NCBI GenBank assembly: GCA_003527555.1
Contig: DPWT01000108.1
Location: forward strand, 1 to 29,253
Direction: 5' to 3'
Length of the DNA: 29,253 bases
Source of the DNA: Verrucomicrobiales bacterium
GTDB taxonomy: Bacteria; Verrucomicrobiota; Verrucomicrobiia; Verrucomicrobiales; Akkermansiaceae
The stretch's first letter is position 1. Each line of letters opens with the position of its first letter. The translations under genes were made by a program, and so were the position numbers. The notes under the pieces were generated by a model. It was not told the origin of the DNA. It did not search any database and worked only from the letters and a program-made list of their open reading frames with translations. This document shows positions 26,233 to 29,253 of this stretch, piece by piece.

Positions 26233-28038
26233 ATGGCAGAAGCACAGGCTACCGTCGCACTCAACATAGGATCTCAACGCATCTCCATGGGGGTGTTCGA
26301 ACCTTCTAAGAATGGGGGGCTAATCCTAAAGAGATACGATTCTACATCGATACTAGCAGACCCAGCCGCCGAAATGGCGCGCCTACCGCAGATCAGGGTG
26401 GCTGTTACAGAACTGGCCGATAGGCTTAAAATCGGTAAATCTACCAAAGTACGTTATGCTATCTCTGGCCAATCCGTTTTTACTAGATTTATTAAGCTGC
26501 CTCCAATCGAGGACGATAACGTTGAGCAGCTTGTCACATTTGAGGCACAGCAACATGTTCCCTTTCCAATTGATGAGGTCATATGGGACTGGCAGCTCCT
26601 TGAGAGTGATACAGGCGAAAAAGAGGTTGCTCTCGTTGCTATTAAGGGTGATGCGCTCAATGAGATGAATGATATTGTCCTGGGTGCAGGACTTGGGACT
26701 GCTGAAGTTGATGCTTCCCCAATGGCACTCTACAATGCTCTCAAGTATAACTACCCAGACCTGACTGAAACGACTCTCCTCATTGATATTGGTGCAAAGA
26801 CTTGTAACCTCATTTATCTTGAGGGCAACCGCATGTTCACCCGCAGTGTAGCTGTTGGTGGTGCTTCCATTAGCACGGCGATTGCCAAGGAGTATGGCGT
26901 CAGTTTTTCAGAAGCGGAATCACAGAAGTGCTCTAATGGAATGGTAGCACTCAATACGGTGCACACGTCGCAGTTAGATGAGCCTACTGCGGCACTTGCC
27001 ACTGTCATCCGCAACGCACTCGGTAAACTACCAGCAGAGATTGCACGAACCACGAACTATTTCCGCAGCCAGCATGGCGGCAAGGCGCCAAAGCAGGTGC
27101 TGCTCGCTGGTGGAGGCGCTAACTTGCCTCACGTTGCCGAATTTTTCCATGAGAAGCTGCGCCTTCCTGTTGAGTTCTTTAATCCACTCAAGATGGTTTC
27201 TGTCGGAAAAGACATCGATATTGATCAAGTGTCAACACAAGCGCATGTCCTTGGTGAACTCGTTGGTCTTGCCCTGCGCGAAGTTGGGAAAGCGCCCCTC
27301 GAAATTGATCTTGTTCCAGATGTAGTATCCCGCGAGCGGGATATCGAGCGCCGAAAGCCTTTCTTGTTAGCCGCTGCAGTTATTTTGCTGGTTGGTCTTG
27401 GGGCTTGGGCATGGACAAATACATCAGATAATAATGATGCTGCTGTCAAAGTCCAGGTGCTAGAAGCGGATATAGATGGTTTGGACAAATTTCATGGGCC
27501 ACTGCAGAAACTTGCCAAGAAAGAGGCGGGTTTGAATCGCCGCAGCAACCAACTTATTGATGCTCAGCAAGCGAGGGTACTATGGGTTGATATAATCGAC
27601 GACCTCGGGTTGCATTTCGTCAATGACAATGTCTGGTTGTTCGATTTCGATCCTGTCGTGGGTAATGATATCAATGCCCAATCAATAGTAACGAGTGATT
27701 TTCACAATTCGTCAGGTGACAAGTCTGGCATGGCCCCCATCAAAATCAGCATGCCCACTAAACCGGGCCGTCCAAAGAGGGGTCGCCCTGCTCCCGCGCC
27801 CACTAAGGTAATGATTAATGCGATCAGAGTTCAAGGTTACTGGCGTAAAGGCTCAGATGGTCATGAAAGCGTATACAAGCTGTTGGAGCGACTTCGCCAA
27901 GGATCGGAGTTTTTCAACGTGCCTGCAAACGAAAAAGCAGTTGTGACACTCCCCGACCAGATCGAGGGAGACAACTTCGCCTCACCATTTGTTTTGATAC
28001 TGCCGCTCAAGAACCCCATTCCTGCGCCCATCAAGTAG
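26233..28038 (+). CDS. Amuc_1101-like PilM-family protein with PilN-like membrane domain
   Basis: A 601-residue protein. Residues 1-350 are a PilM/FtsA actin-like ATPase domain: N-I-G-S-Q-R at 11-16, the F-T-R-F-I-K-L-P and F-E-A-Q-Q-H-V-P-F-P segments typical of PilM, phosphate-binding I-D-I-G-A-K-T (184-190) and L-A-G-G-G-A-N-L (291-298). Residues about 357-362 (E-I-D-L-V-P) resemble the INLLP motif by which PilN binds PilM, and a membrane span follows at about 376-395. The 400-601 part should then be periplasmic and is PilN-like in position. It includes a Pro/Arg-rich stretch K-P-G-R-P-K-R-G-R-P. Thus PilM and PilN functions seem joined in one chain. ATG 26233 lies 89 nt after the upstream gene. 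A role in assembling a pilus-like machine is inferred. Confidence 0.85.
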   Translation: MAEAQATVALNIGSQRISMGVFEPSKNGGLILKRYDSTSILADPAAEMARLPQIRVAVTELADRLKIGKSTKVRYAISGQSVFTRFIKLPPIEDDNVEQLVTFEAQQHVPFPIDEVIWDWQLLESDTGEKEVALVAIKGDALNEMNDIVLGAGLGTAEVDASPMALYNALKYNYPDLTETTLLIDIGAKTCNLIYLEGNRMFTRSVAVGGASISTAIAKEYGVSFSEAESQKCSNGMVALNTVHTSQLDEPTAALATVIRNALGKLPAEIARTTNYFRSQHGGKAPKQVLLAGGGANLPHVAEFFHEKLRLPVEFFNPLKMVSVGKDIDIDQVSTQAHVLGELVGLALREVGKAPLEIDLVPDVVSRERDIERRKPFLLAAAVILLVGLGAWAWTNTSDNNDAAVKVQVLEADIDGLDKFHGPLQKLAKKEAGLNRRSNQLIDAQQARVLWVDIIDDLGLHFVNDNVWLFDFDPVVGNDINAQSIVTSDFHNSSGDKSGMAPIKISMPTKPGRPKRGRPAPAPTKVMINAIRVQGYWRKGSDGHESVYKLLERLRQGSEFFNVPANEKAVVTLPDQIEGDNFASPFVLILPLKNPIPAPIK

Positions 28039-28086
28039 TTAACACATTAACATCAAAATCAAAGAGCACTTACTTTCAGATATATC

Positions 28087-29253
28087 ATGAGTTGGATTCA
28101 GGAAAATAAATTTGTAGCTGGTTTGGCTGGGGTTACCGCAGTAATGGGAGGTGTAATTCTCTATATCGGTAACTCACAAAGTAACGAATATGAGGAGAAA
28201 ATTGCTGAATACCAGAGGCTAGCGGATAAGTTCCGTAATCTTCAAAAATCAAAACCCTTTCCTTCCAAAAACAACCTTCAGGTTAGAGAAGAAAGTATCG
28301 CTGCGTATGAGGGTGTCATTAATGATGTGGGTAACACCTTTAATGCATTCCAAGCAGGTAAAACGGAGAAGCTATCGCCGTCGCAATTTGGTAAACTGCG
28401 CGTTAAAATGGATAAAGAGCTGCGGGAATCATACGACAAAGCTGGGATTGTATTGCCTGAGAATACAGCATTTGGATTTGAAAAATACAAAAGCGCGTTA
28501 CCCAAGCCGCAAGCTACTCAAATGCTCAAATATGAGCTTGATGCGGCTCAATGGCTTCTAACACAGCTTGCAGTAGCAAAGCCCACTGAGCTTAACAGCA
28601 TACGCCGTCATCCGCTCGATGTTGAAAACGGCAAGGCTGTTACGACAGTAAAGTCAAGGCGCGGAGGAGCTCGTAAGGGAGTTCCAGCCCAATCATCAAA
28701 GGCTTACACGCTCATGCCCATGGAGATTGCTTTTACAGGCTCAGAGTCATCAATGCGTGATTTTCTTCAGTCCATGGTGAATTCTAAAGAGTATTTTTTC
28801 TCCATACGTGCACTTCGCATTCGCAATGAGAAACAAACACCGCCCAGTGTTAAGGATGCCAACTTTCCTGCAAATAGGGTAAGGGCCGTTGTGCCTGGTG
28901 ATGACAATGAAGCAGATCCTTTTGCGGGTATTGCCTTGCCCGGGCCGGATGGTGATGAAGTTGAAATTGATCCCGGTGTTCAAGCAGTTCCCGATCCAGC
29001 TCCCCAACTCAAAACTAACAAGGGCGAGCGCATACTTATGCAGATTCTTGGTGATGAAAAAATTCATGTATTTATACGATTTGATGTCGTCTACATGGCC
29101 CCTCCCCACGGCTACGCGCCCGTCGCGACCGCGGAGTACGAGCCCGACTCCAAGCCCGCGGCCGCGCAGGTGCCCGTGGCGCCCGCCACCGCGCAGGGCA
29201 TTATTCCACCCGAGCAGCCGCAACTGTTGCTCGGCCACCCCGTGCTCGTCCGT
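28087..29253 (+). CDS. Amuc_1100-like pilus-operon membrane protein (3' end beyond window)
   Basis: The frame is open for 389 codons to the window edge with no stop. A short N-terminus precedes one membrane span at about 8-28, then a coiled-coil-like charged helix (about 34-55) and a mixed periplasmic region. The segment M-P-M-E-I-A-F-T-G (210-218) through F-F-S-I-R-A-L-R-I-R-N-E (237-248) closely resembles what I remember of Amuc_1100 of Akkermansia muciniphila, a 317-residue protein studied for host immune effects. The layout (single N-terminal anchor, then PilO-like periplasmic part) suggests a PilO-like role in the pilus machine. Domain similarity ends at about residue 338; residues 339-389 are an Ala/Pro-rich tail encoded by strikingly GC-rich DNA. 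It follows the PilM-like gene by 48 nt. Confidence 0.82.
   Translation, partial: MSWIQENKFVAGLAGVTAVMGGVILYIGNSQSNEYEEKIAEYQRLADKFRNLQKSKPFPSKNNLQVREESIAAYEGVINDVGNTFNAFQAGKTEKLSPSQFGKLRVKMDKELRESYDKAGIVLPENTAFGFEKYKSALPKPQATQMLKYELDAAQWLLTQLAVAKPTELNSIRRHPLDVENGKAVTTVKSRRGGARKGVPAQSSKAYTLMPMEIAFTGSESSMRDFLQSMVNSKEYFFSIRALRIRNEKQTPPSVKDANFPANRVRAVVPGDDNEADPFAGIALPGPDGDEVEIDPGVQAVPDPAPQLKTNKGERILMQILGDEKIHVFIRFDVVYMAPPHGYAPVATAEYEPDSKPAAAQVPVAPATAQGIIPPEQPQLLLGHPVLVR

Noticed and set aside
28750..29238. 162-codon - strand frame starting in the GC-rich end
   Set aside because: It is antisense to the Amuc_1100-like gene. Its Gly/Arg-rich start is a by-product of reading GC-rich Ala/Pro codons backwards, and codon-position GC supports the + strand frame.

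Overview
The window reads as one chromosomal stretch of a Verrucomicrobiota bacterium, probably in the Verrucomicrobiales near Akkermansiaceae or Rubritaleaceae. Three things point there. A DUF1501 Tat-exported protein is paired with a large DUF1549/DUF1553 'Planctomycete cytochrome c' protein, a pair typical of Planctomycetes and Verrucomicrobia. The right end carries homologues of the Akkermansia muciniphila Amuc_1102, Amuc_1101 and Amuc_1100 pilus-like proteins. Almost all genes begin without a Shine-Dalgarno sequence. All assignments come from reading motifs; no database was searched.

Layout. (1) Positions 3-8372, + strand: a division and cell wall (dcw) run of ftsI (5' end missing), murE, murF, mraY, murD, a membrane-anchored LysM protein and ftsW. 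It makes and polymerises lipid-linked peptidoglycan precursors for septation. The run ends abruptly at ftsW, with no murG after it. (2) Positions 8373-14364, - strand: a small membrane protein, the DUF1501 protein, its 1074-residue DUF1549/DUF1553 partner (overlapping by ATGA), and a DUF4328-type membrane protein. (3) Positions 14426-20262: lysC on the - strand diverges from a + strand run of korA (gamma-alpha fusion), korB, metY and a small secreted NTF2-like protein. Aspartate kinase and O-acetylhomoserine sulfhydrylase both belong to methionine synthesis. (4) Positions 20286-25321, - strand: a housekeeping run transcribed proS, accD, folC, then a beta-CASP metallo-beta-lactamase RNase-like protein. 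(5) Positions 25520-29253, + strand: the pilus-like run of an Amuc_1102-like exported protein, an Amuc_1101-like PilM protein with a PilN-like membrane tail, and an Amuc_1100-like inner-membrane-anchored protein that runs off the window.

No gap between genes exceeds 200 bases. I saw no tRNA, rRNA, CRISPR array, insertion sequence or convincing intrinsic terminator. The features most worth following up are the pilus-like locus with its PilM-PilN fusion, and a sudden jump to about 75% GC in the last 153 bases. That jump is in frame and begins just where the Amuc_1100-like domain ends. I found no clearly undescribed system. The pilus-like locus is the best candidate for unusual biology, although relatives are known in Akkermansia.
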